The translations under genes and the position numbers were made by a program. The notes below the pieces were generated by a model. The model saw only the letters and a program-made list of their open reading frames with translations. It did no database searches and had not been told where the DNA came from. A stretch of DNA of 64,000 bases from Faecalibacterium sp. I3-3-89. GTDB taxonomy: Bacteria; Bacillota; Clostridia; Oscillospirales; Ruminococcaceae. Location of the stretch: contig NZ_CP094468.1 in assembly GCF_023347275.1 (NCBI RefSeq), positions 186,001 through 250,000 on the forward strand. The letters run 5' to 3'. Every line of letters starts with the position of its first letter. Within the stretch, counting starts at the first letter, position 1. Shown piece by piece: positions 54,253 to 62,778 of the stretch.

Positions 54253-55626
54253 TTATTTTTTCTTCTTCGGAAAGACGAACGGATTGTGCAGATAGACCGT
54301 CATCAGCTCGGCGGTCATGAAGCACCAGATGACCGGCTCACAGAGGATGACTGCGTTGTACGCGAAGCGGGGGATGAACACCATGACAAAGACGATCTTG
54401 CCCAGAAATTCGATGACGCTGGACAGGAGGGGCAGCACTTTTTCGCCCATGCTCTGCAGCGCATACCGGTTCGCCAGCAGGACGCCCAGCACGGCGTAGA
54501 AGGGGGCGTTCCAGATCAGATACCGTGCGCCGTTTTCCAGCACCACCGGCTCAGAGGAACCGGACACCAGCCGGACCATCCATTCTGCCCCCACGCTCAT
54601 CAGCACCGTGATGGCGGCGGCCACCACGATGCTGTAGAGGATGATGTCTCGCATCCCGCGCCGGACGCGGTCGGGGTGGTTCGCACCGTAGTTCTGGGAT
54701 ACGAACGTCGAGCAGGCGGAGGCCATCGCCGTCAGAGGCATATCCGTGAAGGAAAAGAGCTTCCGGGCGGCGGTGTGGCCCGCGATGACCAGTGTGCCCA
54801 GCCCGTTGATGCCATATTGCAGCACCACCGAGCCTGCCGAGACGATGCTGCTCATAAGGCCCATCGAGATGCTCTGGCTGAACAGCTCCCAGTAGAGGCG
54901 GCTGCCCACATGGAAGTGCTTTTTCTCGGGCAGGAGCAGCCGGGCACTGCGGAAGACGTACAGGATGCAGAGCACCACCGACACTCCCTGCGAGATGACC
55001 GTGGCCACGCCCGCACCGGCTACCCCCATGCCCAGCACGGCGATGAACCAGAGGTCGAGGATGACATTGAGCACCGACGAGAGGATGAGGAAGACCAGCG
55101 GCATGAAGCTGTTGCCGATGGCTCGCAGCAGACCGGCACAGAGGTTGTAAGCGAACATGATGAAGACGCCGTAGTCGATGATGATGATGTAGCGGTAGGC
55201 GTCCTCAAAGATCTCCGCCGGGGTGTCCAGCAGCTCCAGCAGCGGGTGCAGGCCCATCGCGCCCGCCAGCGTGATGACCGCCGACGCGATGAGTCCGATG
55301 ACGATGGAGCCTGCAACGGTCTGCTTGAGCTGCTCGTCGTCTCCGGCCCCGTAGGAGCGCGCTGCGACGATGGCAAGGCCGTTGCCGATGCCGATGCCGA
55401 AGCCGACCAGAAGCTCGTAGATGGCCCCGCAGGCCCCGATGGCAGCAAGGGCGGTGTCACCCAGCACATTGCCCACGATCATGGTGTCCACGGTGTTGTA
55501 GAGCTGCTGGAAGAGGCTCGACACCAGAATGGGGAGCATGAAGATGACGAGGCTCTGGAAGATGGGGCCGTTCATCAGGTCCACGCTCTGGCTGAAAAAC
55601 GATTTTTTTGCGGGGGATCGGATCAT
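54253..55626 (-). CDS. MATE family efflux protein
   Basis: The 457-residue membrane protein has twelve helices with MATE features: LPILVSSLFQQLYNTVDTMIVGNVLG near the N-terminus, GIGNGLAIVAARSYGAGDDEQLK, RAIGNSFMPLVFLILSSVLNVILDLWFI, and the second-half GHTAARKLFSFTDMP. It differs clearly in sequence from the MATE protein at 10368. I place the start at the ATG at 55626 (MIRSP), six bases after AAGGAG; the earlier ATG at 55632 touches that site. A nested repeat lies upstream. The substrate is unknown. Confidence 0.9.
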   Translation of the reverse strand: MIRSPAKKSFFSQSVDLMNGPIFQSLVIFMLPILVSSLFQQLYNTVDTMIVGNVLGDTALAAIGACGAIYELLVGFGIGIGNGLAIVAARSYGAGDDEQLKQTVAGSIVIGLIASAVITLAGAMGLHPLLELLDTPAEIFEDAYRYIIIIDYGVFIMFAYNLCAGLLRAIGNSFMPLVFLILSSVLNVILDLWFIAVLGMGVAGAGVATVISQGVSVVLCILYVFRSARLLLPEKKHFHVGSRLYWELFSQSISMGLMSSIVSAGSVVLQYGINGLGTLVIAGHTAARKLFSFTDMPLTAMASACSTFVSQNYGANHPDRVRRGMRDIILYSIVVAAAITVLMSVGAEWMVRLVSGSSEPVVLENGARYLIWNAPFYAVLGVLLANRYALQSMGEKVLPLLSSVIEFLGKIVFVMVFIPRFAYNAVILCEPVIWCFMTAELMTVYLHNPFVFPKKKK

Positions 55627-55672
55627 AGGCATTCTCCTTTATCGTCATAAAAAGGAGCTGCTGTACAGCTTC

Positions 55673-55920
55673 AACCTCTCAGTCTCGCATTCGCTCGACA
55701 AGGCCGGGTTGCGGCACCCAGCATCCGCTTCGTGCTTTGAAAAGCACTTGCGTCTTGCTGGCCGCGGCCCCAACAACGACTCCCTGTTTCCGCCACTGGC
55801 GGCGGTCATCGTTGTTGCCCCTACTGAGGGGAGCCTCTGGCGAAGAGGGAAAGCTTTCCGGAATGCCAAGGCCTCTCCTCGGTAGGAGAGGTGGCATTGC
55901 GAAGCAATGACGGAGAGGTT
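55673..55920. repeat. family A repeat, copy 4, with nested family B insert
   Basis: The outer termini are AACCTCTCAGTC and GACGGAGAGGTT. After the left 30 bases the element is interrupted by a family B unit (55704-55817), then resumes with the CCCCTACTGAGGGGAGCC and CCTCTCCT/AGGAGAGG parts. Confidence 0.85.
55704..55817 (+). repeat. family B repeat, copy 3 (nested)
   Basis: It begins CCGGGTTGCGGCACCCAGCA, carries a CTTTGAAAAG loop and GGCCGCGGCCCC, and ends GGCGGTCATCGTTGTTG. The order matches copy 1 at 25464. Confidence 0.85.
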
Positions 55921-55961
55921 GATCCTGCTGTACAACAGCCCTTTTGAATCGTTTCAGATTG

Positions 55962-56786
55962 TTACAGCTCCTGCGTCTCGAAGCCGTTGGCCGTCAGCAC
56001 GTCCACGCTGGAGAAGCCTGCGGCCTTGATGGCAGCTGCGGCCTCGTCGAAGCCGAAGGTCAGGCTGCCGATGTCGTGGGCGTCGGAGGTGATGATGACC
56101 CGGCCGCCCATCTTCTGCCACTCGCCCAGCATCCATGCGCCGGGGTAGAAGTCCTTGCGGTAGCCGCGGTAGACGCCGCCGGTGTTCACTTCCAGCCGAC
56201 AGCCGTGCTCTTTGGCCACAGCCAGTGCCTTGAGGGCTGCGGCTTTGTAGCGGGGAGCCTCCTCATCGAAGAACTCGCCGTCGGCGTTCAGCTTTTTGAT
56301 GAGGTCGATGTGGGCGAGGATGTCGGGACCCATGGCCGCCACCTTCTCCACCTCGGCAAAGTAGGCCTCCACAGCGGCCAGCGGGTCGCCGTCGAAGTCG
56401 TCGTAGATGCAGTCGTGCAGGTCCTGCGGGCGGAAGTCGATTTCGTAATACTTGCCGGTGTTCTTGCCGTAGAGGTGGTGCGCCGAGCCGATCCAGTAGT
56501 CGTAGCCGGTGCGCTTGTCCTCGCTCAGCAGGTCCCACTCGATGCCGCAGAGAATGTCCACCTTGCCCTTGTACTCGGTCTTGAGCTTGGCGATGGTGGC
56601 CTTGTACTGGGCCGTGCGGCTGGGACTCATGCAGTATTCACGGTCGCGCTGGGTGTAGCTATGGCCCGTGAAGCCCAGTGTGGTCAGCCCCTGCGCACAC
56701 GCGGCGGAGGCCATCTCCTGTAAGGTGTTTTTGCCATCACACATCGTCGAGTGACAATGGACACTGGACTTCTTGTAATCTGCCAT
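55962..56786 (-). CDS. hisK: PHP-type histidinol-phosphatase
   Basis: The 274-residue protein is a PHP-domain phosphatase: SSVHCHSTMCDGKNTLQE (HxH motif at residues 10-12), GFTGHSY, GIEWDLLSE, IGSAHHL, DILAHIDLIKK and the C-terminal ITSDAHDIGSL. These provide the trinuclear metal ligands of HisK-type histidinol-phosphatases. It hydrolyses histidinol phosphate, the step before HisD. It is the last gene of the his operon, six bases after hisIE. The hisN/HisB-N alternative is absent from the window, consistent with this role. Confidence 0.88.
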   Translation of the reverse strand: MADYKKSSVHCHSTMCDGKNTLQEMASAACAQGLTTLGFTGHSYTQRDREYCMSPSRTAQYKATIAKLKTEYKGKVDILCGIEWDLLSEDKRTGYDYWIGSAHHLYGKNTGKYYEIDFRPQDLHDCIYDDFDGDPLAAVEAYFAEVEKVAAMGPDILAHIDLIKKLNADGEFFDEEAPRYKAAALKALAVAKEHGCRLEVNTGGVYRGYRKDFYPGAWMLGEWQKMGGRVIITSDAHDIGSLTFGFDEAAAAIKAAGFSSVDVLTANGFETQEL

Positions 56787-56792
56787 AGTGAA

Positions 56793-57428
56793 TCACTGCA
56801 TCCTTTCCTGTTTGACCTTGTGGTCGATAACGTGACGTTTTTCCAGCTCGCGGGTGACGTCTTCCACCGTGATGCCGGCCTGCACCATCAGCACCAGCAC
56901 ATGGTATGCCAGATCGCTGATCTCGTAGACCGTCTCGGCCTTGTCTTCCTTTTCGCCCGCGATGATGACCTCCGTGCACTCCTCGCCCACCTTCTTGAGG
57001 ATCTTTTCCTTGCCCTTCTCGAAGAGGTAGGTGGTGTAGCTGCCCTCCTTGGGGCTGGTCTTGCGGCCCTTGATGAGGTCATACAGCCCCTGCCAGCTGA
57101 ACTGCTTCAGCTCGGGGGAAACATACACTTCGTTGAAAAAGCAGCTCTCGGCACCGGTGTGGCAGGCGGGGCCGCTCTTGACGACCTCCACCACCAGCGC
57201 ATCGGCGTCACAGTCGGCGGTGATGGACACCACCCGCTGGACGTTGCCGCTGGTCTCGCCCTTGCGCCAGATCTCCTGACGGCTGCGGCTCCAGAACACC
57301 GTCCGGCCCTCCGCGATGGTCAGCGCCAGCGTCTCGGCGTTCATGTAGGCGAGGGTCAGCACCTCTTTGGTGTAGTGGTCCTGCACGATGGCAGGGATGA
57401 GACCCTTTTCGTCAAACTTCAGATCCAT
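56793..57428 (-). CDS. hisI: bifunctional PR-AMP cyclohydrolase / PR-ATP pyrophosphatase
   Basis: The 211-residue protein joins the two domains HisI and HisE. Residues 1-105 are His[38 protein letters not shown] and the metal site [11 protein letters not shown] ... [13 protein letters not shown]. Residues about 115-200 are His[30 protein letters not shown] (named by ends), where the conserved Glu residues bind Mg. It performs steps two and three of histidine biosynthesis. It lies 66 bases after hisF, ahead of the phosphatase gene. Confidence 0.95.
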   Translation of the reverse strand: MDLKFDEKGLIPAIVQDHYTKEVLTLAYMNAETLALTIAEGRTVFWSRSRQEIWRKGETSGNVQRVVSITADCDADALVVEVVKSGPACHTGAESCFFNEVYVSPELKQFSWQGLYDLIKGRKTSPKEGSYTTYLFEKGKEKILKKVGEECTEVIIAGEKEDKAETVYEISDLAYHVLVLMVQAGITVEDVTRELEKRHVIDHKVKQERMQ

Positions 57429-57494
57429 AATGTTTCTCCTTCCCCGCAGGGGGACAGCTATAGTTTAGCGTATTCGGCGGGCAAACGCAAGCAT

Positions 57495-58250
57495 TTACAG
57501 CCGCATTTCCACACCATTTTCGTTTAAGTACTCCTTTAGTGCCCGGATGGTGAGCAGCTTCTGGTGGAAGATGCCCGCCGCAAGGCCCGCGTCGATGCCC
57601 TCGTGGCGGAACAGCTCGAGGAAATCTTCCTTTTTGCCCGCGCCGCCGCTGGCGATGATGGGCACGTTCACCCGGGCCGCCACGGCGTCCAGCATCTCAA
57701 GGTCGAAGCCGTTGCGGACGCCGTCGGTGTCGATGCTGTTGAGGCAGACCTCGCCCGCGCCGTTGTCCACGCACCACTTGATCCATTCCAGTGCGTCCCG
57801 GCCGGTATCTTCGCGCCCGCCCTTGGCAAAGACGCGGAACTGCCCGCCCACCCGTTTGACGTCGGCGGAGAGGACGACGCACTGGTCGCCGTAGCGCTTC
57901 GCCGCCGCCGGGATGAGGGAGGGGTCCTTCAGCGCGCCCGAGTTGACGCTGACCTTATCGGCCCCGCACTTGAGCACCCGGTCGAAGTCGTCCAGCGTGT
58001 TGACGCCGCCGCCCACGGTGAGGGGGATGAAGATCTCGCTGGCCACCCGGGTAAGGATGTCGGTGAAGAGGGAGCGGCCCTCGGCGCTGGCCGTGATGTC
58101 GTAGAACACCAGCTCGTCCGCGCCGGCCGCGTTGTACATCCGGGCCATCTCCACCGGGTCGGCCACGTCCTTGATGCCCTCGAAGTTCGTGCCCTTGACG
58201 ACCCGCCCGCTGCGGACGTCCAGACAGGGAATGATGCGTTTTGTGATCAT
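57495..58250 (-). CDS. hisF: imidazole glycerol phosphate synthase cyclase subunit
   Basis: The 251-residue TIM barrel starts MITKRIIPCLDVRSGRVVKG (catalytic Asp of CLDV) and includes DELVFYDITAS, PLTVGGGVNTLDDF, DKVSVNSGAL, NSIDTDGVRNGFDL (second catalytic Asp) and IIASGGAGKKEDF. With HisH it forms IGP and AICAR from PRFAR and ammonia. AAGGAGC precedes the ATG. It is 11 bases after hisA. Confidence 0.97.
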   Translation of the reverse strand: MITKRIIPCLDVRSGRVVKGTNFEGIKDVADPVEMARMYNAAGADELVFYDITASAEGRSLFTDILTRVASEIFIPLTVGGGVNTLDDFDRVLKCGADKVSVNSGALKDPSLIPAAAKRYGDQCVVLSADVKRVGGQFRVFAKGGREDTGRDALEWIKWCVDNGAGEVCLNSIDTDGVRNGFDLEMLDAVAARVNVPIIASGGAGKKEDFLELFRHEGIDAGLAAGIFHQKLLTIRALKEYLNENGVEMRL

Positions 58251-58261
58251 GGTCTAGCTCC

Positions 58262-58981
58262 TTACTTCTGCACCAGCGCAACGCAGCGTCTGAGGTCCAG
58301 TGCGCCGGTATACAGGCTCTTGCCGAGGATGGCGGCGGCGGTGCCCATCTCTTCCAGCTCCAGCAGCTCCTGCTCCGAGGAGATGCCGCCGCTGGCTGTG
58401 ATGGCGACGCCGGGCACTTCCCTTGCAAGCTGACGGTAGAGGGCGAGGTTGGTGCCCTGCATCGCGCCATCGCAGGCGATGTCGGTGTAGATGATGGCCT
58501 TGCAGCCCGCCTCGGCCAGACGCTGGCAGAAGGCCACGCCCGGTTCGGCGCTGACCTCCTTCCAGCCGTGGATGGCCACATAGCCGTCCTTGGCGTCTAC
58601 GCCCACGGCGATCTTGTCGCCGTATTTTTTCAGCATCCGGGCCGTGAAATCGAAGTCCGTCACGGCCACACTGCCGAGGATGCACCGGCCCACCCCGAGG
58701 GAGAGGTATCGTTCGATGCGCTCCTCGGTGCGGATGCCGCCGCCCACCTCGATGTATAAGCCCCCCTGCTTGGCCAGCGCGGCGATGGTGTCGTAGTTGG
58801 AAAGGGTGCCGTCCTTCGCGCCGTCCAGATCGACGACATGGAGGTTCTTGGCCCCGGCGTCCAGAAAGGCCCGCGCCTGTGCGCAGGGGTCTTCGCCGTA
58901 GACGGTCATTTTATCGTAGTCGCCCTGCGTCAGGCGCACGACGTTTCCGCCCCGCAGGTCAATGGCTGGGAATAATTGCAT
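58262..58981 (-). CDS. hisA: ProFAR isomerase
   Basis: The 239-residue TIM barrel starts QLFPAIDLRGGNVVRLTQGDYDKMTVY (catalytic Asp of AIDL; quoted only as its ends QLFP and MTVY would suffice), with IEVGGGIRTEERI, GVDAKDGYVAIHGW and YTDIACDGAMQGTN (second Asp). It isomerises ProFAR to PRFAR. AAAGGAG precedes the ATG. Between this gene and hisH lies a nested family A/B repeat of over 200 bases. Confidence 0.96.
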   Translation of the reverse strand: MQLFPAIDLRGGNVVRLTQGDYDKMTVYGEDPCAQARAFLDAGAKNLHVVDLDGAKDGTLSNYDTIAALAKQGGLYIEVGGGIRTEERIERYLSLGVGRCILGSVAVTDFDFTARMLKKYGDKIAVGVDAKDGYVAIHGWKEVSAEPGVAFCQRLAEAGCKAIIYTDIACDGAMQGTNLALYRQLAREVPGVAITASGGISSEQELLELEEMGTAAAILGKSLYTGALDLRRCVALVQK

Positions 58982-59004
58982 TTCGTTTCTCCTTTAGCGG
59001 GCTT

Positions 59005-59212
59005 GCCCTCTCAGTCACCTTCGGTGACAGCTCCCCCAAAGGGGGAGCCAAAAGCCTCTCCCTTTGGGAGCAACAATGATAACCGCCGCCAGTGGCGGAA
59101 ACAGGGAGTCGTTGTTGGGGCCGCGGCCAGCAAGACGCGAGTGCTTATCAAAGCACGAAGCGGATGCTGGGAGCCGCAACCCGGGAGTGGCACCGAAGGT
59201 GACGGAGAGGGC
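59005..59212. repeat. family A repeat, copy 5, with nested family B insert
   Basis: The termini are GCCCTCTCAGTC and GACGGAGAGGGC, with CACCTTCGGTG and CACCGAAGGTG arms near each end. A family B unit (59071-59184) sits inside. It lies within the his operon between hisH and hisA. Confidence 0.85.
59071..59184 (-). repeat. family B repeat, copy 4 (nested)
   Basis: It runs CAACAATGATAACCGCCGCC to GGGAGCCGCAACCC on the plus strand, the inverse of copies 1 and 3 and parallel to copy 2, and keeps GGGGCCGCGGCCAGCAAGAC. Confidence 0.85.
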
Positions 59213-59227
59213 AAGCCGCCTTTAAGT

Positions 59228-59836
59228 TTACAACTCACTGAACGCCCGCAGCAGCCGCAGTCCCGCGTCGCCGCTTTTTTCCGGGTGGAACTGAGTGCCG
59301 TACACCCGGCCCGCCTTCACCACACCGGTGACGGGGAGGGAATAGTCGCTGACAGCCAGCGTGTTGGCGGCGCAGTTCTTGCCGTAGTAGCTGTGGACGT
59401 AGTAGAAATACTCGCCGTCCCGGACGTACTTGAAAATCGGGTCGTCGTGCAGGATGTGGACGGCGTTCCAGCCGATCTGAGGCACTTTCAGGGTCTTATC
59501 GCCGAGGTCAGGGGCCAGCGGGCAGATCTGCCCCGGCACAAAGCCGAGGCCCGGGTGCTCGCCGTATTCGAAGCTCTTTTCAAACAGCAGCTGCATCCCG
59601 AGGCAGATGCCAAGGAGGGGCTTTTTCTCCGCTTCCTCCTTGATGACCGGCACAAGGCCGGTGGCCTCGAGCTTTGCCATGGCGTCCCCGAAGGCCCCGA
59701 CCCCCGGCAGGATGAGCCGGTCGGCGGCACGGATGTCGGCGGGGTCGGCGCTGACCGCTGCGTCCAGCCCCAGATGGGCCAGACTGGACTTCAGGCTGAA
59801 CAGGTTGCCCACGCCGTAGTCGATGATGCAGATCAT
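59228..59836 (-). CDS. hisH: imidazole glycerol phosphate synthase amidotransferase subunit
   Basis: The 202-residue class I glutamine amidotransferase starts ICIIDYGVGNLFSLKSSL and has LILPGVGAFGDAM, the nucleophile LLGICLGMQLLFE (Cys about residue 80), and the catalytic His/Glu in GTQFHPEKSG near the end. It supplies ammonia to HisF. The ATG at 59836 overlaps the hisB stop by four bases. The longer open frame upstream of it is the hisB gene read in another phase. Confidence 0.96.
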   Translation of the reverse strand: MICIIDYGVGNLFSLKSSLAHLGLDAAVSADPADIRAADRLILPGVGAFGDAMAKLEATGLVPVIKEEAEKKPLLGICLGMQLLFEKSFEYGEHPGLGFVPGQICPLAPDLGDKTLKVPQIGWNAVHILHDDPIFKYVRDGEYFYYVHSYYGKNCAANTLAVSDYSLPVTGVVKAGRVYGTQFHPEKSGDAGLRLLRAFSEL

Positions 59837-60423
59837 ACCAGCAGTCCTTTCGTAGAAGGGATCTCGTCCCGGTGGGCGGCGTCGATGCGGACGGCGTCGG
59901 CCAGCGCACGACCGGCACCCTTGAAGGCCGCCTCTAAGATGTGGTGAGTGTTCTCGCCCGCAAACTGGACGAAGTGGACGGTGGCGGGCACGCTGCGGGC
60001 AAAGCCCAGCCAGAATTCCTTGGCGCACTCCACGTCGAAGTCGCCCACCTTCTCGGTCTGACAGCGGATGTCCCAGTTCAGGGTGCAGCGGCCCGAGATG
60101 TCCACGGCGCAGAGGATGAGGGCCTCGTCCATCGGCAGGTAGAAGCTGCCGTACCGGTGGATGCCCCGCATATCGCCCAGCGCCTCGGCAAAGGCCTGCC
60201 CCAGCGCGATGCCCACATCCTCGGTGGTGTGGTGATAGTCCACCTCCACATCGCCGTGGCAGGTGAGCACCAGATCGAACCGGCCATGCCGGGCGAACAG
60301 CTCCAGCATATGATTCAGAAAGCCGCACCCGGTGTCCACCTGATACCGGCCTGCGCCGTCGAGGTTCAGGGTCAGCTCGATCTGTGTCTCGTTCGTGTTC
60401 CGCTCTATGGTCACTTCCCGCAT
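59833..60423 (-). CDS. hisB: imidazoleglycerol-phosphate dehydratase
   Basis: The 196-residue enzyme has the duplicated fold with the metal-binding His/Glu motifs: GCGFLNHMLELFARHG, DYHHTTEDVGIALG (DxHHTxED), the mid GSFYLPMDEAL, and ENTHHILEAAFKG near the end. It is the monofunctional dehydratase; the phosphatase part of enterobacterial HisB is missing and is supplied by the PHP enzyme. Its start is three bases after the hisC stop. Confidence 0.96.
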   Translation of the reverse strand: MREVTIERNTNETQIELTLNLDGAGRYQVDTGCGFLNHMLELFARHGRFDLVLTCHGDVEVDYHHTTEDVGIALGQAFAEALGDMRGIHRYGSFYLPMDEALILCAVDISGRCTLNWDIRCQTEKVGDFDVECAKEFWLGFARSVPATVHFVQFAGENTHHILEAAFKGAGRALADAVRIDAAHRDEIPSTKGLLV

Positions 60424-60426
60424 GGC

Positions 60427-61488
60427 TCAACCCTCCAAAATTTCATCCAGCGCCCGCAGCAGGGCTTCCATATCCTCCGGCGTGCCGATGGTGATCCGCA
60501 GCCAGTCGGTGATGCGGGGCGCGTCGAAATGGCGCACCAGCACCCCCTTTTCCTTCAGCTTCCGATACAGCTCGCCGCCGCCCTTTTTCCCGGTGGAGGC
60601 GAAGAGGAAGTTGGTCCGGCTGTCCAGCACGGTGAAGCCCCGCGCTTCCAGCTGCTGCTTCGTCCAGCTGCGGGTTTCGACGATGGCGGCACAGGTCTTT
60701 TCGAAATAGGCCGTATCCTCCAGCGCGGCCTTGCCGGCCTTCAGGGTCAGGCGGTTGATGTTGTAGGGGTTGAGGCTGAATTTGACCCGGTTGAGGTCGG
60801 CGATGAGCTTTGCATTGCCCATCGCAAGGCCCAGACGGGCACCAGCCAGCTGACGGGACTTCGAGAAAGTCTGGATGACCAGCAGATTTTCGTACTGGTC
60901 GATGAGGGGGACACAGCTCTCGCCGCCGAAGTCCACATAGGCCTCGTCCACGATGACCACGTTGTCGGGGTTCGCCTTCAGGATGCCCTCGATGGCGCTG
61001 CGGGGCAGGGCCAGACCGGTGGGGGCGTTGGGGTTGGCGAGAACGATGGTCTCGTTCAGGCCGTAATAGTCGGCTGGGTCGAGGGCGAAGTCGCCCTTCA
61101 GAGGGATGATGTGGCTGGGAATGTGCATCAGGCCGCACCAGACGCCGTAGCAGCCGTAGGTGATGTCTGCATAGGCCAGCGGATGCGCCTCGTCGCAGAA
61201 GGCCCGCAGGGCGAAGAAGAGGTTCTCGTCGCTGCCGTTGCCGGGCATGATCTGGTCGGGCTGCAAATTGAAGTGGGCCGCTGCCGTCCGCAGCAGCTCG
61301 GCACAGGCGGGGTCGGAGTAGAGGCGGAGCTTTTCCACCTCGGCCTCGCTCACCGCCGCCACCACCGCCGGAGAGGGGCGGTAGGGGCTTTCGTTGGTGT
61401 TCAGCTTGATGTACTGCTGGTCCTGCGGCTGCTCCCCCGGGGTGTAGGGGGTGACAGCTTCCAGCGTGGGAGAAAGAAAACGGCTCAT
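60427..61488 (-). CDS. hisC: histidinol-phosphate aminotransferase
   Basis: The 353-residue PLP enzyme of the class II aminotransferase family shows KLNTNESPYRPSPAVV near the N-terminus, PGNGSDENLFFALRAF, ANPNAPTGLALP, VIVDEAYVDFGGES, and the Schiff-base Lys in QTFSKSRQLAGARLG (about residue 216), with a C-terminal RITIGTPEDM Arg. It aminates imidazole-acetol phosphate. AAAGGGGGATC precedes the ATG. It lies 12 bases after hisD. Confidence 0.95.
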   Translation of the reverse strand: MSRFLSPTLEAVTPYTPGEQPQDQQYIKLNTNESPYRPSPAVVAAVSEAEVEKLRLYSDPACAELLRTAAAHFNLQPDQIMPGNGSDENLFFALRAFCDEAHPLAYADITYGCYGVWCGLMHIPSHIIPLKGDFALDPADYYGLNETIVLANPNAPTGLALPRSAIEGILKANPDNVVIVDEAYVDFGGESCVPLIDQYENLLVIQTFSKSRQLAGARLGLAMGNAKLIADLNRVKFSLNPYNINRLTLKAGKAALEDTAYFEKTCAAIVETRSWTKQQLEARGFTVLDSRTNFLFASTGKKGGGELYRKLKEKGVLVRHFDAPRITDWLRITIGTPEDMEALLRALDEILEG

Positions 61489-61500
61489 AATGATCCCCCT

Positions 61501-62778
61501 TTATTTATCGTATCGTATGGTCACACTGCGGGCGTGGGCGTGCAGGCCCTCCCGCTCGGCGAAGTCAGCGATGCGGGGTGCGGCCTTTTCCAGCGCCTCC
61601 CGGGTGTAATAGAGGAAGCTGGACTTCTTGACGAAGTCGTCCACGCCCAAGGGGCTGGAGAAGCGGGCCGTGCCGCTGGTGGGCAGGGTGTGGTTCGGGC
61701 CGGCGAAGTAGTCCCCCAGCGCCTCGGGGACGTTCCGCCCGAGGAAGATGCTACCCGCGTTTTTGATCTCGTTCAGCACGCTGAAGGGGTCGTCGATGCA
61801 GACCTCAAGGTGCTCCGGTGCGATGATGTTGCAGGCCTCGATGGCCTTGCGCAGGTCAGAGCAGACGATGATCTTGCCGTTGTCGTCCACGCTGGCCCGG
61901 GCGATGGCAGCGCGGGGCAGCTGGGGGATCTGTACTTCCAGCTCGGCCTGCACGGCCTTGGCAAGGTCGGCGCTGTCGGTGACGAGGACGGGGCTTGCCA
62001 GCTTGTCGTGCTCGGCCTGACTCAGAAGGTCGGCGGCGACCCATGCGGGGTCACAGCCGCCGTCGGCCAGCACCAGAATTTCGCTGGGTCCGGCGATCAT
62101 GTCGATGCCCACCTTGCCGAAGACCTTCCGCTTGGCGGTGGTGACGTAGATGTTGCCCGGGCCGACGATCTTATCGACGGCCGGGATGGTCTGGGTGCCG
62201 TAGGCCAGCGCAGCCACGGCCTGTGCGCCGCCGGTCTTGAAAATTTTCGTCACGCCTGCGGTGGCCGCGGCGGCGAGGATGACGGGGTTCACCTTGCCGT
62301 CCTTCCCTGCGGGAGTCGTCATCACGATCTCCGAAACGCCCGCCACCTTGGCCGGGATGACGTCCATCAGGACGGTGGAGGGGTAAGCCGCTGTGCCGCC
62401 GGGGACGTAGACGCCTGCCTTCTCGATGGGGGTGTATTTCTGGCCCAGCACGATGCCGGGCTTGTCGTTCATCACAAAGTTCTTGTGCACCTGCTGGCGG
62501 TGGAAGGCCTCGATGTTGGCTGCGGCCTCCCGCAGCGTCTCGAGGAAGTAGCCGTCCATCCCTGCAAAGGCCTCTTCAATCTCTTCCTGCGTCACTTGGA
62601 GGCTCTCGAGCTTTGCCCCGTCGAACCTGAGGGCGTATTCCTTCAGGGCCTCGTCGCCCCGGGCGCGGACGTCGGCGATGATGCCGTCCACCACATCCTC
62701 TACGTTTTTCTCCGCGCGGATGTCGCGGTTCAGGATCTCTTCGGGCTTCAGCTCGTCGAAGTTGTACAGCTTTATCAT
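61501..62778 (-). CDS. hisD: histidinol dehydrogenase
   Basis: The 425-residue enzyme carries out the last two steps to histidine. It shows YVPGGTAAYPSTVLMDVIPAKVAG, AALAYGTQTIPAVDKIVGPGNIYVTTAKR, AGPSEILVLADGGCDPAWVAADLLSQAEHDKLASPVLVTDS (spans named by ends), then AIEACNIIAPEHLEVC with the catalytic Glu/His pair (EHLE) and GPNHTLPTSGTARFSSPLGVDDF. Its ATG overlaps the upstream hisG stop (ATGA). A GGAGG lies just ahead. Confidence 0.96.
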   Translation of the reverse strand: MIKLYNFDELKPEEILNRDIRAEKNVEDVVDGIIADVRARGDEALKEYALRFDGAKLESLQVTQEEIEEAFAGMDGYFLETLREAAANIEAFHRQQVHKNFVMNDKPGIVLGQKYTPIEKAGVYVPGGTAAYPSTVLMDVIPAKVAGVSEIVMTTPAGKDGKVNPVILAAAATAGVTKIFKTGGAQAVAALAYGTQTIPAVDKIVGPGNIYVTTAKRKVFGKVGIDMIAGPSEILVLADGGCDPAWVAADLLSQAEHDKLASPVLVTDSADLAKAVQAELEVQIPQLPRAAIARASVDDNGKIIVCSDLRKAIEACNIIAPEHLEVCIDDPFSVLNEIKNAGSIFLGRNVPEALGDYFAGPNHTLPTSGTARFSSPLGVDDFVKKSSFLYYTREALEKAAPRIADFAEREGLHAHARSVTIRYDK

